Origin: Pedobacter miscanthi
GTDB taxonomy: Bacteria > Bacteroidota > Bacteroidia > Sphingobacteriales > Sphingobacteriaceae
Length of the DNA: 64,000 bases
NCBI RefSeq assembly: GCF_003315595.1
Contig: NZ_QNQU01000026.1
Span: forward strand, 1 to 64,000
Reading direction: 5' to 3'
In this document: one piece after another, positions 8,284 through 17,736 of the stretch
How positions within the stretch are numbered: the first letter of the stretch is position 1
How the letters are laid out: every line of letters starts with the position of its first letter
Position numbers and translations under genes: made by a program
Notes under the pieces: model-generated
What the model saw: only the letters and a program-made list of their open reading frames with translations
Database searches by the model: none
What the model was told of the DNA's origin: nothing

Positions 8284-9963
8284 CTATTTTATAAATTCTA
8301 TTTCGAACTGTTTCAGAAAAGGATTTCCATCAATACCATAGTCCGGAAGGATTTTGATATTCATCCAATAAAGTGATAGCGCGGTTACATCGCCAAGGGC
8401 GGTAGGAAAGGATTTATCACCATTTACATAGTTGGGATCCGGGGTGGTACTCGCCGGCAAATCATTCCCTAAGCCAACCCAGGTGTAAGGCCCTTTTAAA
8501 ACCATGTTGTAACCCATAGCTGCTTTATTCTCTAACAGACCTTCAGCTCCTTCATCTACACGCCAAAAACCGATAAGATTAGCAAAGTTGGGATGTTTGG
8601 TAATGTCTTTCAGGCTAATATTTGCAGCAATAGTTGAAGCGTCCAAAGCGGTATTAAATATGGACAAATTCGCTGCATAAAAGTCAGATTCCCCACCAAA
8701 AGCGCCGATTTTTAACAGTTCATTGGTGTTGATATTTTTGGATCCACTTACATTGTACGAAGATTTAAAAACACCGTCTACATAGGCAGAAGCGGTGCGT
8801 GTAGTCGCATTTACATATTTAACTGTCATGGTTAAGGTATGCCAGCCATTTGCCAGCACATCTGGTATGCCCAATTGCTGTTTTCCGCCACCGCCATTTG
8901 CACTGCCTCCAAATTCAAGGTTCCATGTTGCACCTTCCTGCATCCAGAACCAGCCTGTCATTACCGAGCCGCTAAGTGCTGTACTCTTGCCTAAAAACTG
9001 TGGATAATAGGAACTTGAATTAAATTTTGTCTGCATCTGTACGGTAAAATCCTTATTATCGCCCATGTTGTATAAACCTTTATCAATAGGAACAACAGCT
9101 GTAACTGCGCTGGTTTTAAAAGCAACAGTATTGAAACCCGTTTTTTTAAGTTCGAGTGGTTGAAGCGCAGTATTATATACCATCATAAAGCCGTTGGTTG
9201 GTGCAGCACTGCTGCCGCCGTGGTTAGAAGTTACCATTACCAGCCAATCTTCATTGGCATAGTTTTTTCTGGCTTTCAGGGCGGTCATAATATCGCCTAT
9301 ATAAGTGTCGGCAGTGGTTACACTTGTTTTGTACGCTGCGTTTGTAGCGCTAAACCCTCCATTTAAGCCAGCAGCCTCTACCTCGCGGAAGTTAACGACC
9401 AGCGCACCCAAACCTGCCTGGTTGTTTAAGAGTGCAACAGTGCTGTCTTTAACGGCAATATCTGTACTCACAACCGGAGCAAAATCAGCATTGCTCATAA
9501 ATTTACGCAAATTTGGCCAGGGCGATACTACCCCGGTTTTTACGGCTTTGAACTGCGTGATGTAATCGAATACATTGCGGTATGAAGTAATGGTACCATG
9601 TTCATCATCGTTCGGATCCTGAATGCGTTCGAAATTATCATTAAGTATCTGATGTTTCACATAACCTGTACCGGTTAATATACTTACCCAACCTGCGGCA
9701 TCAGAATATCCTTTATTGGTATTGAAAGAATATTTGGCATTCTTTTGAAGGGCAGTGAGATTTGTGGGCGCTATGGCTTTAAGTTCGGCCCCACCTAATC
9801 CATCAATACTGATAATCAGTACTTTCTTTTGTTTTGCAGTGTTTCTTTGTAATTCTTCGTATATGGCCGGTGGATTTGCGTATTTTTTGCAACTGCTATA
9901 TCCCAATATGCTTAATACGCAAACACAAAACAGCAGGTTGTATATTTTATTGTTGATTTTCAT
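8284..9963 (-). CDS. Surface lipoprotein: inactive phosphodiesterase-fold domain + LamG + DUF4983-like
   Basis: A 559-residue lipoprotein (lipobox LGYSSC, Cys25). Residues ~47-260 follow the alkaline phosphatase/nucleotide pyrophosphatase fold: VLIISIDGLGG keeps the first metal Asp (54), but the nucleophile position in the ..AAGWVSILTG segment is Asp88, the DxxGH motif is EAAGL (196-200) and the SDHG motif is SNHGG (246-250). Residues ~290-460 look like a LamG/concanavalin-type jelly roll (WNLEFGG, GWHTLTMTVKY), and the rest matches my recollection of DUF4983. It is the last gene of the operon, ten bases after the M60 gene. Loss of key residues argues for a glycan-binding or scaffold role rather than catalysis. 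It is a paralogue of 11947-13695. Confidence 0.75.
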   Translation of the reverse strand: MKINNKIYNLLFCVCVLSILGYSSCKKYANPPAIYEELQRNTAKQKKVLIISIDGLGGAELKAIAPTNLTALQKNAKYSFNTNKGYSDAAGWVSILTGTGYVKHQILNDNFERIQDPNDDEHGTITSYRNVFDYITQFKAVKTGVVSPWPNLRKFMSNADFAPVVSTDIAVKDSTVALLNNQAGLGALVVNFREVEAAGLNGGFSATNAAYKTSVTTADTYIGDIMTALKARKNYANEDWLVMVTSNHGGSSAAPTNGFMMVYNTALQPLELKKTGFNTVAFKTSAVTAVVPIDKGLYNMGDNKDFTVQMQTKFNSSSYYPQFLGKSTALSGSVMTGWFWMQEGATWNLEFGGSANGGGGKQQLGIPDVLANGWHTLTMTVKYVNATTRTASAYVDGVFKSSYNVSGSKNINTNELLKIGAFGGESDFYAANLSIFNTALDASTIAANISLKDITKHPNFANLIGFWRVDEGAEGLLENKAAMGYNMVLKGPYTWVGLGNDLPASTTPDPNYVNGDKSFPTALGDVTALSLYWMNIKILPDYGIDGNPFLKQFEIEFIK

Positions 9964-9972
9964 AATTGCACA

Positions 9973-11931
9973 TTAAGGTTTGATAAGATTACATTCTGAT
10001 AAATTGGCATAAACAGTACTCACACCATTCTTAATTACCACTTTTACATATTTGGTACTCACAACACCACCCGGGAAATTAAAATTGTAAACCGCAGTAT
10101 TTTGTGGCAGGGTGGTAGTACCTGCACTCACATAATTTACATTATCGTTACTGGTAAATATTTCCACATCTTTTACATATCCCCCACTGTTATTTTGTCT
10201 TTGGGCAAAAGTTACCCCTTTAACCTGTATCGGCAGCGGTGAACCTGTACCCAGCACAATATTGATTGGGAAACCCAGCGTATTGGTTGATGTAGCCGTA
10301 CCATAATTAGAATGCCAAAACGAAGATGAGGATACAATACCATCAACCAGTGCTTCAGGTGTTCCATCGCCGGATTGGCTTGAACTTACAGAAACCACGG
10401 TGGTGGTATACTTAATTGTACCCGTGCCTCCGGTTTTATTTAGCGGATTGTATGTCCATAATGGGGTTTTAAGGAGCGGATATTTGGCATTTACCTTGGC
10501 TACAACGGCATCGCTGATTAAAATACCCCAGGCACCAAAAAATGGTGATAAATCGGTTTGGGTATAATCAGAAAGTTTTTCGTAAACAAAATTGTGTTTG
10601 GTAACGTCGTTGGTGTTTAAACGATCAGCATGGCGTGCCTGTGTATATAAATAAGTCATGGCACCATAACCATATTTTTCAAAAATTTGCACAAAAGGCA
10701 GCATTCTCATAAACGGCGATTCATCAGGAGTAACCATGGCAGCATCGGTATCGAAATTTTTGGTTCCGGCTGCGTTTGCGTAAGCAAGTGCCTTAGGGAA
10801 ACCACTTGAAACAGCCGGATGCAGGATATTATAGTTTGCACCGATCCTGTTGGCCACTTTAAAGCTGAAAAGGTTGTTTGTGGTTTCGCCCAGGGTACTC
10901 CAGCTCCAGACACTTCCCTGCTGACAGTTGTGACCAAATTCGTGATAGGTACCCCACTGACCAGAGCTGGTGGTGATTGAATTTAAACTGGTAAAACTGG
11001 CAAACCAATAAGAATCGTTTAAACCTACAAAAGGGAAACCATTATGACCATAACCATTAGTTAACTGGATATCTAATATACCCCTCCACTGGCTCTGCGG
11101 GCTTCTGTCTCTGATATCAGGTGCATTATCAGACAGGCCCATCCAGGCATTGTAATCGAGATCGAAAACATCGTTCCAACGGGTAAATACCGCGGTTGGA
11201 TTGGTAAACGGTTCGCTTGAGTTAAATGTAGCCATTACCTTATCCCTCGGAATGGTAAAAATAACCCGTTTGGCACGCAGCTCTAACCAGGGCACCTGCG
11301 AAGCTTTTACTTTGGCTACCCAATCGGCGTCGGTGGTTTGGCCCAAAATAAAATCAGGCGATACCACGGCGCCAGTGATGGTAAAAGTAACGGGATTGGC
11401 ATAGGCAAACGATGCCAGAATATAGATATGTCCGCCATACAAGTTGCGGATATAGTTTACGCCTGATACCAGCTGTTTTCTGTTATAAATAACCGGATCG
11501 CGCAAAAGTGGCGATTTACCTGCCAGGTTATCGGTATGCGCACCAATCTGTACGGTTAATCCATCTACACCTGCGGGAACCACAATTTTAATCAGTTCGC
11601 CCGGAGCAGCATAATAACCGGTACTGTATTGTGGAGATGGTGCAACAGAAATCCTTAAATTCTGCGCATTCTGATCGGTAAAGTTAAGATCGAGCGTAAA
11701 CTGGGCATCTTTAACCCTTGGTTCTGACTGATCTACCAAACCAGGAAATACCCTTGCCTTGGCATACATCGATTTATCGATCAGCTTCATATTGGTATCG
11801 ATGGTTCCTTCGGCCTTATTCTGCGAATCATCAGGGTAACCATCCGGAACTTCGTAGCCGTATTTTTTACAGGCCGATACACTTAAAATAAGTATAAATG
11901 CGTGTAATATGCAGAGTTGTTTGAGTTTCAT
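9973..11931 (-). CDS. M60-like peptidase with C-terminal F5/8C-like domain, lipoprotein
   Basis: A 652-residue lipoprotein (lipobox ILSVSAC). Its catalytic domain carries HEFGHN at about residue 329 with the second-half Glu in TLGETTNNLF, the gluzincin signature of M60-like peptidases. The N-terminal part has YAAPGELIKIVVPA and VQIGAHTD, shared with the paralogue at 1874. From ~residue 510 comes a discoidin (F5/8 type C, CBM32-like) domain: ALVDGI, FWHSNYG, VKDVEIFTSNDNVNY, TKYVKVVIKNG. Family knowledge: M60-like proteins with such binding modules act on mucin-like O-glycoproteins at the cell surface. It lies between the two phosphodiesterase-fold lipoproteins, with 15 and 9 intervening bases, so the three are tightly co-expressed. 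Confidence 0.9.
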   Translation of the reverse strand: MKLKQLCILHAFILILSVSACKKYGYEVPDGYPDDSQNKAEGTIDTNMKLIDKSMYAKARVFPGLVDQSEPRVKDAQFTLDLNFTDQNAQNLRISVAPSPQYSTGYYAAPGELIKIVVPAGVDGLTVQIGAHTDNLAGKSPLLRDPVIYNRKQLVSGVNYIRNLYGGHIYILASFAYANPVTFTITGAVVSPDFILGQTTDADWVAKVKASQVPWLELRAKRVIFTIPRDKVMATFNSSEPFTNPTAVFTRWNDVFDLDYNAWMGLSDNAPDIRDRSPQSQWRGILDIQLTNGYGHNGFPFVGLNDSYWFASFTSLNSITTSSGQWGTYHEFGHNCQQGSVWSWSTLGETTNNLFSFKVANRIGANYNILHPAVSSGFPKALAYANAAGTKNFDTDAAMVTPDESPFMRMLPFVQIFEKYGYGAMTYLYTQARHADRLNTNDVTKHNFVYEKLSDYTQTDLSPFFGAWGILISDAVVAKVNAKYPLLKTPLWTYNPLNKTGGTGTIKYTTTVVSVSSSQSGDGTPEALVDGIVSSSSFWHSNYGTATSTNTLGFPINIVLGTGSPLPIQVKGVTFAQRQNNSGGYVKDVEIFTSNDNVNYVSAGTTTLPQNTAVYNFNFPGGVVSTKYVKVVIKNGVSTVYANLSECNLIKP

Positions 11932-11946
11932 ATTTCTAATCGTTAA

Positions 11947-13695
11947 TTAGTTTGTAGGTAAATTAACAGGCGGGGTATAAAATTTACCCATTAAGTTCCA
12001 ATTGGCCGGAACAGCAATATTTAACCAGTTATAAATCATCAGCGGAATATCTACGCCATTTGGCACAGCAGTATAAGCAGCAGTTGTAAATACAGATGCT
12101 GAAACATTAGGAGCCAGATCGCCATAGGGTTTCCAGATATTTGTGCCCACAAAATTTAAAAGCGGCCCTTTGCCCGTTTTTTCGGCGGCAACAGCACCCT
12201 GGCCTTCATTTAATGGCCAATAACCAATAATATTTGAATAATAGTTATCAGTTGACGAAAAATTTGTTTTACGCATGTTGTTGATAACATCATTTTCGGA
12301 TAGCGCTACATTGTAAATAAGCACATCCTGGATCAAAACATCAATGGCTGATACCGTAGATTCGGTTGTAACAATATTGCCCACGGTTAAAGGCGTAGTA
12401 GATGTCATACTTGCGGTCCAGTTACCATTTGAACTGGTTAAAGGTCCACCTACTATTTTACCATCCTGATAACCGGTAACGTAGCGGGTACCGTTTTCGG
12501 TATAAATCCTGATGGCAATGGTATGCCAAAGGCCATCCCTGAAATTCCGCGTTCCGGCGCCAAACTGTTGCGTTCCGTTGGCCTTAAAATTCCAGGAATC
12601 ACCATTGGTAAATAGTACCCATCCTGCATTACCGCTTGCAAAGTTTGCTGTTTTACCGATAAATGGAGGATAACCACCAACCGAAGAATGATTTGCCTTA
12701 ATTTTTAGCAGTAAAGTATAATCGCCACTTGTACCAAAGTTTCCGGTAGTTGTATTATTGGCAACTAAATCATTACGGCTTGTATTGGTACATACCAGAT
12801 TGGGTGCTGTTCCGCTATAGGGTAAGTTGTTTGGATCGAGGGCCACCTGCGACCGGCTAAATTTAGGGTTATAGAAAGCTATAAAGGTGTTTCTTGATCC
12901 ATCTACAAATGGGTTGGAACTATTTGCCGCACCAGATGGACCTCCGCCTTTATTTGATGCTACAATCACCATCCAGTTTTCGCCACCAAAGGTTTTTCTT
13001 GCCCTCAAAGCAGTCATTATCTCTCCAATATATCCATCTAAAGTATTGATTGCAGTGGTGTAAGCCGTATTATTCGTATTGTAATTATTTCCTCCTGCTG
13101 CATCGGCACTATGAAACTGCGCCACGAGTACCGATGGATTATTGCTGTTAATTTCGTTTATCACCGCTGTTTTTACCCCAGCATCATCGGTAAAAGATTG
13201 TTTTACGCTGGCATCTTTTGCCAGATTATCGTTAAAAGCTGCCGTTGCTGCAAAAGATACCGTACGTGTATTGGCAAATACCGATTTAATCCTCGAAAAC
13301 AGCGTTGGCGTAGCCTGGCTATCAAAACCGGTAAAATTTTCGGTGCTTACCTTATGTTTACTAACATCCACCCCGGTAATCATGTTTGTCCAGCCAGCTG
13401 CATTGGTGATTTCATTGGTCTGATAATCGGTTAACCCATCATAAGAATATATGGATTTAGCGGTAATCTGTGTCAGGTTTGTTGGAGCCAGGTTTTTGAG
13501 CACTGAACCTTTAACACCATCTAAAATGATATAAAGTACCCTTTTGGAGCCATCCCCAACGCCCAGCGTATCGTTTTTAAATGATGCAGGCAATGTATTA
13601 TCAAAATCCTTGTTACATCCAAACGACATTAAGAAAAACCCTGATACCAGGGCAAAGCCTAAATATTTTATGGTTAATGTAAATCCTTTTTTCAT
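11947..13695 (-). CDS. Surface lipoprotein: degenerate phosphodiesterase-fold domain + LamG + DUF4983-like
   Basis: A 582-residue paralogue of 8284-9963 with the same layout: lipobox MSFGC (Cys27), phosphodiesterase-like domain (~50-270), LamG jelly roll (~330-480; LWHTIAIRIY) and DUF4983-like tail. The active site is further decayed: YIILDGV keeps Asp59, but the nucleophile position in NAAGWTNMITG is Asn98, DxxGH is DAAGG (198-202), and SDHG is SNKGG (247-251), so the His ligand is also lost. I chose the ATG at 13695 because the signal peptide (MKKGFTLTIKYLGFALVSGF) begins there; an in-frame TTG at 13725 overlaps the previous stop. It probably binds glycan or organises the surface complex. 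Confidence 0.72.
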   Translation of the reverse strand: MKKGFTLTIKYLGFALVSGFFLMSFGCNKDFDNTLPASFKNDTLGVGDGSKRVLYIILDGVKGSVLKNLAPTNLTQITAKSIYSYDGLTDYQTNEITNAAGWTNMITGVDVSKHKVSTENFTGFDSQATPTLFSRIKSVFANTRTVSFAATAAFNDNLAKDASVKQSFTDDAGVKTAVINEINSNNPSVLVAQFHSADAAGGNNYNTNNTAYTTAINTLDGYIGEIMTALRARKTFGGENWMVIVASNKGGGPSGAANSSNPFVDGSRNTFIAFYNPKFSRSQVALDPNNLPYSGTAPNLVCTNTSRNDLVANNTTTGNFGTSGDYTLLLKIKANHSSVGGYPPFIGKTANFASGNAGWVLFTNGDSWNFKANGTQQFGAGTRNFRDGLWHTIAIRIYTENGTRYVTGYQDGKIVGGPLTSSNGNWTASMTSTTPLTVGNIVTTESTVSAIDVLIQDVLIYNVALSENDVINNMRKTNFSSTDNYYSNIIGYWPLNEGQGAVAAEKTGKGPLLNFVGTNIWKPYGDLAPNVSASVFTTAAYTAVPNGVDIPLMIYNWLNIAVPANWNLMGKFYTPPVNLPTN

Positions 13696-13721
13696 CTCTT
13701 TTATATTTGAAACTTTATTGA

Positions 13722-15395
13722 TCAATTAGAAAAATTAAGGCGCAACAGGTTATGTGGAAAAGTGCTGTTGAAACGTAAAATATTACCCACCAGAATTACC
13801 TGGGAGCCACCTGTAATTGGAGTTTCGACCATATCATAAATCATCCCCTGAAAACCACCTGTATTGTTATAACCTACGGCCAGTTGCCCGTTAGCCTCTA
13901 ATACCATAAAACCCTGACGGAGATAATCGCCGTATTTATTAAAAGAGCCGCTTACAATTATTTTTCCGTTATTAAGCTGACCGGCAAAAGTGGTTATACC
14001 CCCTGTTATGGCCTGGCTGTTAAAAGTAGATACGTTGGTACCATCAGCATTTAATAAATTTACTCCTGTGGCTGTTTTTCCGTTAAAGGTGGTAAACGAA
14101 CCGCCAATCACAATTTTATTGGTAGTGGCATTGTACCTGATGGAGTTAATATCGCTGTTGGCCCCGGTGCCGGCACCAAAACTGTTATCAACACTACCAT
14201 CAAGATTTAACCTTACAATCCGGTTGGCCTGTACGCCATTAAATGTGCTGAAAGTGCCCACCAGGATCAATTTTCCATCTGCCTGCATCATGGCATCCAA
14301 AACAATACCGTTAGCACCTATGGCACTCTGGCGGGTTGATTTGTTGTAATGGAAAGTAGAATCCATAGAACCATCCATATTTACCCTCACCATCTGCCTC
14401 ATACGTGTATAATCATACACCTTTTCGTCGTAACTGGAGTTTGGCAGATACATGCGTTTGTAATTATTAAAGTTGCCTACAAGGTAAATCTGCTCGTTAA
14501 ATACAAAAGCTTTTCTCACCATCCCATCCACGCCGGCATTAAAGGCACTCACAGTATCGCCATTTTTAAAGGTTTCCTGTGGCTTCGGATTGATTACATC
14601 CCTCAGGATCAAACTATCCAGTGTTCCGGCTGTATTTAGCCTGGCAACATTATTTAATGTTTGGCGGTTGGGCCTTGTAGAATTGAAACTGGTAAAACTA
14701 CCGGCAATAATATATTTACCTGCCTGCGAACCGGTTGGGATACGGACAATGGAATTGATCTGTTTCAAAGCACCGCCTACCCCTTTTCCAAAATTAAGTC
14801 CGCTGGTAGTATATGCACCATCTCCGGTAATTTGGGCAATCCCCCCGATAGGGAGTTTTTCGGTTCCTTTTAACTCAAAATCATTAAATTCTCCACCTAC
14901 CAGGTAATTGCCTCCGGGTAAGGTTTCAATATCCAGTACGGTACTAAAACCGTTGGCACTTACCGATCCGTTGATGATTTTCCAGCTGGCATCAACACTG
15001 ATTTTGCCGCCTACTTTAACAATCGGCCCGAAAAAACTCTGTCCCTGGGAAGTGATCCACATACTACCCGTACTGGCTGTTAATGGCACTTTAAAGGTTA
15101 AAGTGCTATCGTTGGTTGATGCAGGGACTACTTCTGCCTCGATTTCGTTTACATATACCTTAAAATCACTGATGTATTTAGCCAGGCCTTTCACTTTTAC
15201 GCTTAACACATCTCCGGGGTTTACCACATCAGGATCGATGGTTTTGGTAACGAAAGTAAGATCCAATGGTTTTTTACCGCCAGCATAGGGATCTTCGGTA
15301 AGTCCCTTTTCTTTCTGGCAGGAAACAAAAGCCGTTGCCAGGCCTATTGCGCCCAACAAAAACAGCTTAAATTTATATTTTATGTGAATTAACAT
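13722..15395 (-). CDS. DUF5008-like lipoprotein with delta-60 beta-propeller repeats
   Basis: A 557-residue surface lipoprotein (lipobox TAFVSC, then QKEKG). Residues ~45-135 form an IPT/TIG-like Ig domain (VNPGDVLSVKVKGLA, STLTFKVPLTAS) as in DUF5008 proteins. Residues ~150-550 hold repeats of the DUF5122/delta-60 type, for example DGKLILVGTFSTFNGVQANRIVRLNLDGSVDNSF and NKIVIGGSFTTFNG, which usually build a beta-propeller. It follows FAS1 by 30 bases and precedes the phosphodiesterase-fold gene, a place where SusE/SusF-like glycan-binding lipoproteins are often found. A glycan- or protein-binding role at the cell surface is an inference; no catalytic motif was seen. Confidence 0.78.
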   Translation of the reverse strand: MLIHIKYKFKLFLLGAIGLATAFVSCQKEKGLTEDPYAGGKKPLDLTFVTKTIDPDVVNPGDVLSVKVKGLAKYISDFKVYVNEIEAEVVPASTNDSTLTFKVPLTASTGSMWITSQGQSFFGPIVKVGGKISVDASWKIINGSVSANGFSTVLDIETLPGGNYLVGGEFNDFELKGTEKLPIGGIAQITGDGAYTTSGLNFGKGVGGALKQINSIVRIPTGSQAGKYIIAGSFTSFNSTRPNRQTLNNVARLNTAGTLDSLILRDVINPKPQETFKNGDTVSAFNAGVDGMVRKAFVFNEQIYLVGNFNNYKRMYLPNSSYDEKVYDYTRMRQMVRVNMDGSMDSTFHYNKSTRQSAIGANGIVLDAMMQADGKLILVGTFSTFNGVQANRIVRLNLDGSVDNSFGAGTGANSDINSIRYNATTNKIVIGGSFTTFNGKTATGVNLLNADGTNVSTFNSQAITGGITTFAGQLNNGKIIVSGSFNKYGDYLRQGFMVLEANGQLAVGYNNTGGFQGMIYDMVETPITGGSQVILVGNILRFNSTFPHNLLRLNFSN

Positions 15396-15425
15396 TTTAT
15401 TCTATTTATGGGTGATACAATAAAC

Positions 15426-16175
15426 CTATGGTGCTGGCGGACTAATGCCTGCCGATATGGCCTGTTCGATAAAAACATCGGTATTAAACCCGAAATTATG
15501 TTTGAGCTTATTCAGTACATGAAGTACACCATTGCTTGGCTGGATATCGGAGGTGGCAACCGGAATATTCATCAGCGAAACCTGTGGATTGGAAAGATCG
15601 GGGATATAGGCCAGGTATAACTGACGGTAACCTGCGTAAGCCACGCGCGAAATTTCTGCTCCCTTATCATTATAAACCACAGCATCGTTAAAAATTACCC
15701 CAACATTCATAATCCGGCCTCCATAAGAGGTATAACCCTGACCAGGATAAGCGAGGTAGGATAAAGTATCGCGCTGAGGATAATCTTTTAAGCGGTTTGG
15801 GCCTTTAAAAATATATTGCGACAGGATATTTCGCCACACCTCGGGCTTAATCTGCGATAATTTAGAAACGGTGTCTTTTCCCGTAACCCTTAATTCGACA
15901 TTTAAGCGTTTAATGGATTTAAAAATAGAACCACTTGGGGGAGCAAAAAAGGTAATGTTCTCTTTACCCACCACATCGGCCAAACCAGCCAGTTTAATTA
16001 CCGTAAGGGTTGAATCGAAAAAAGGTTTCTTTTCTTCCATATACTGCATCATATTGCCGCTGTATTTTGCATCATGAACACCTGTATCCATGTAATATTT
16101 TTTACAGCCGGTTAATACCGATAATATACAGATCAGTGAGAATAGCAGTTTTTTATAATTCTTTTTCATCATCAT
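15426..16175 (-). CDS. Fasciclin (FAS1) domain lipoprotein, second copy
   Basis: A ~249-residue lipoprotein (SVLTGC-KKYYMD). A single FAS1 fold spans ~40-240, seen as FFDSTLTVIKLAGLADVVGKENITFFAPPSGSIF, the conserved Tyr/Ile ILSQYIFKG, and GVLHVLNKLKHNFG near the end. FAS1 domains mediate adhesion and protein-protein contacts; in Bacteroidetes utilisation loci they accompany SusCD. Three ATG codons lie together (16175, 16172, 16169), and I list the first; an in-frame TTG at 16190 overlaps the SusD stop. It is the counterpart of the FAS1 protein at 21982 in the other SusCD block. Confidence 0.85.
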   Translation of the reverse strand: MMMKKNYKKLLFSLICILSVLTGCKKYYMDTGVHDAKYSGNMMQYMEEKKPFFDSTLTVIKLAGLADVVGKENITFFAPPSGSIFKSIKRLNVELRVTGKDTVSKLSQIKPEVWRNILSQYIFKGPNRLKDYPQRDTLSYLAYPGQGYTSYGGRIMNVGVIFNDAVVYNDKGAEISRVAYAGYRQLYLAYIPDLSNPQVSLMNIPVATSDIQPSNGVLHVLNKLKHNFGFNTDVFIEQAISAGISPPAP

Positions 16176-16180
16176 ATCTA

Positions 16181-17722
16181 TTAATTCCAAAAGTTATTAC
16201 CGATTAAATTTGGGTTCGCGCTACGATCAGCCGCGCTAATGGTAAGCGGCCAGGTCCATGCGCCTGCGTTTAGGTTGGCTACAGACATTGGCGATTTGGT
16301 GAAATCGGAATCGATTACCCTTTTGGTGCGTACCAGGTCAAAAAAGAATTGTCCTTCGCCAATCAGTTCCCTGCATCTTTCCCTATAAATATCATCCTTT
16401 AAATCCTGCCCGCTTTTGGTAAGGAGCGGTGCGTTGGCCGCAACAGTAACCCTGTTGGCAAAATCCCTTGCCCCACTATCATCACCAAGCTCAGCAAGTG
16501 CCTCGGCCGTTAATAAATAACAATCGGGCAACCTGAAAATAATGGCGCTGTCATCGCTGGTTACCGATATGGCAGTTCCCGACCCTGTTGTGTAAGTATT
16601 CGCGAATTTTTTAAACTGAAAGCTTCCGCTACCAGCATCGTAGTTTTCGAACCAGGTGGTTAACCTCGCATCAGAAGATCCGGGCAGGTATAACTTGCTG
16701 ATGTAATCGCTACGGTATGTCATGCTGCTTGATGTTTTGGTTACATTACCCCTATAAGGAAAATGTGAAAAATAATAGGAAAAGCCTGCGGGTAATGAAA
16801 AGCCTTCGCCATAGTTAAACTCCTGCAGGATACCGAACAAACTTTCGGAGCTTCTTCCTTTAAAAATCTTCATGGTATTGGCTGCGTTAATAGGGAGTAT
16901 TTTGTAATTACTATAGGTATCGAGTTCGGCGGCCAATGCTTTTACGGCTTCGTAATATTTGGTTTTAACACCGGTATCCCAGGCAGCGGCCCACATGTTT
17001 AAATGCATCAACAGTGCTACAGCCGAGGCCCTTGTTGGCCTGAATCCGTTAGATGAGGCATCGTTATAATAGGTTGGAAGATCATTTTTTGCCGCAGTCA
17101 TGTCGGCAATACATTTATTCATTACGGTAACCTGCGGTGTTCTGGCATCCGGGCTGCTATGATAAGCATCTGTGTAATAAATGGCATCGCCAAATAACTT
17201 ACAGATAAACATGTAGCTTAAATTACGGAGGAACACTGCTTCTGCTTTATATCTTCTTCTATCGGCATCGGGCAAACTGGTGGATGGCACCTTATCAACC
17301 TCAAAATACATGATGTTGGATGCGGCAATCACATCGTACCACTCTTTCCAGTTCATAATGTTTTTCATCATGCTGTTATACCGACCGCTAGAGTTAACGA
17401 TATATTTCATATCACTGCCAATCAGCGCATTAAAATTATTTGCCCCGTCGTTATCTAAGTTCACTACCTGAACGCCGTTTCCCCTGATTTCGAGAGCTGG
17501 GAAAAATGCACGGTCATCATCACTAAAAAACTGTGGTGTACCTGCCACTTTCGCTCTTAAACGCGAGTAAATACCGTTTGTAAATCCTTCCACGTCTTGA
17601 CGGGTTTTCCAGAAATTGTTACCGCTCTGTGCTTCGATGGGCGTTACATTCAGAAATTTTTTACAGCCTGCCGTGCTTAAAACCAGTATGGCAAACAGGA
17701 TTATATATTTTGTATTTTTCAT
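16181..17722 (-). CDS. RagB/SusD family glycan-binding lipoprotein, second copy
   Basis: A 513-residue outer-membrane lipoprotein (signal ending VLSTAGC, then KKFLNVTP). It has the SusD hallmarks: the N-terminal KFLNVTPIEAQSGNNFWKTRQDVEGFTNGIYS, helical TPR-type pairs such as RRYKAEAVFLRNLSYMFICKLFGDAIYY (~150-180), and the C-terminal helix RERCRELIGEGQFFFDLVR (~455-473). SusD proteins sit as a lid on the SusC barrel and capture oligosaccharides or glycopeptides. It follows its SusC partner by 14 bases and overlaps the start region of the FAS1 gene. Confidence 0.93.
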   Translation of the reverse strand: MKNTKYIILFAILVLSTAGCKKFLNVTPIEAQSGNNFWKTRQDVEGFTNGIYSRLRAKVAGTPQFFSDDDRAFFPALEIRGNGVQVVNLDNDGANNFNALIGSDMKYIVNSSGRYNSMMKNIMNWKEWYDVIAASNIMYFEVDKVPSTSLPDADRRRYKAEAVFLRNLSYMFICKLFGDAIYYTDAYHSSPDARTPQVTVMNKCIADMTAAKNDLPTYYNDASSNGFRPTRASAVALLMHLNMWAAAWDTGVKTKYYEAVKALAAELDTYSNYKILPINAANTMKIFKGRSSESLFGILQEFNYGEGFSLPAGFSYYFSHFPYRGNVTKTSSSMTYRSDYISKLYLPGSSDARLTTWFENYDAGSGSFQFKKFANTYTTGSGTAISVTSDDSAIIFRLPDCYLLTAEALAELGDDSGARDFANRVTVAANAPLLTKSGQDLKDDIYRERCRELIGEGQFFFDLVRTKRVIDSDFTKSPMSVANLNAGAWTWPLTISAADRSANPNLIGNNFWN

Positions 17723-17736
17723 CTCTAATTATCTTA

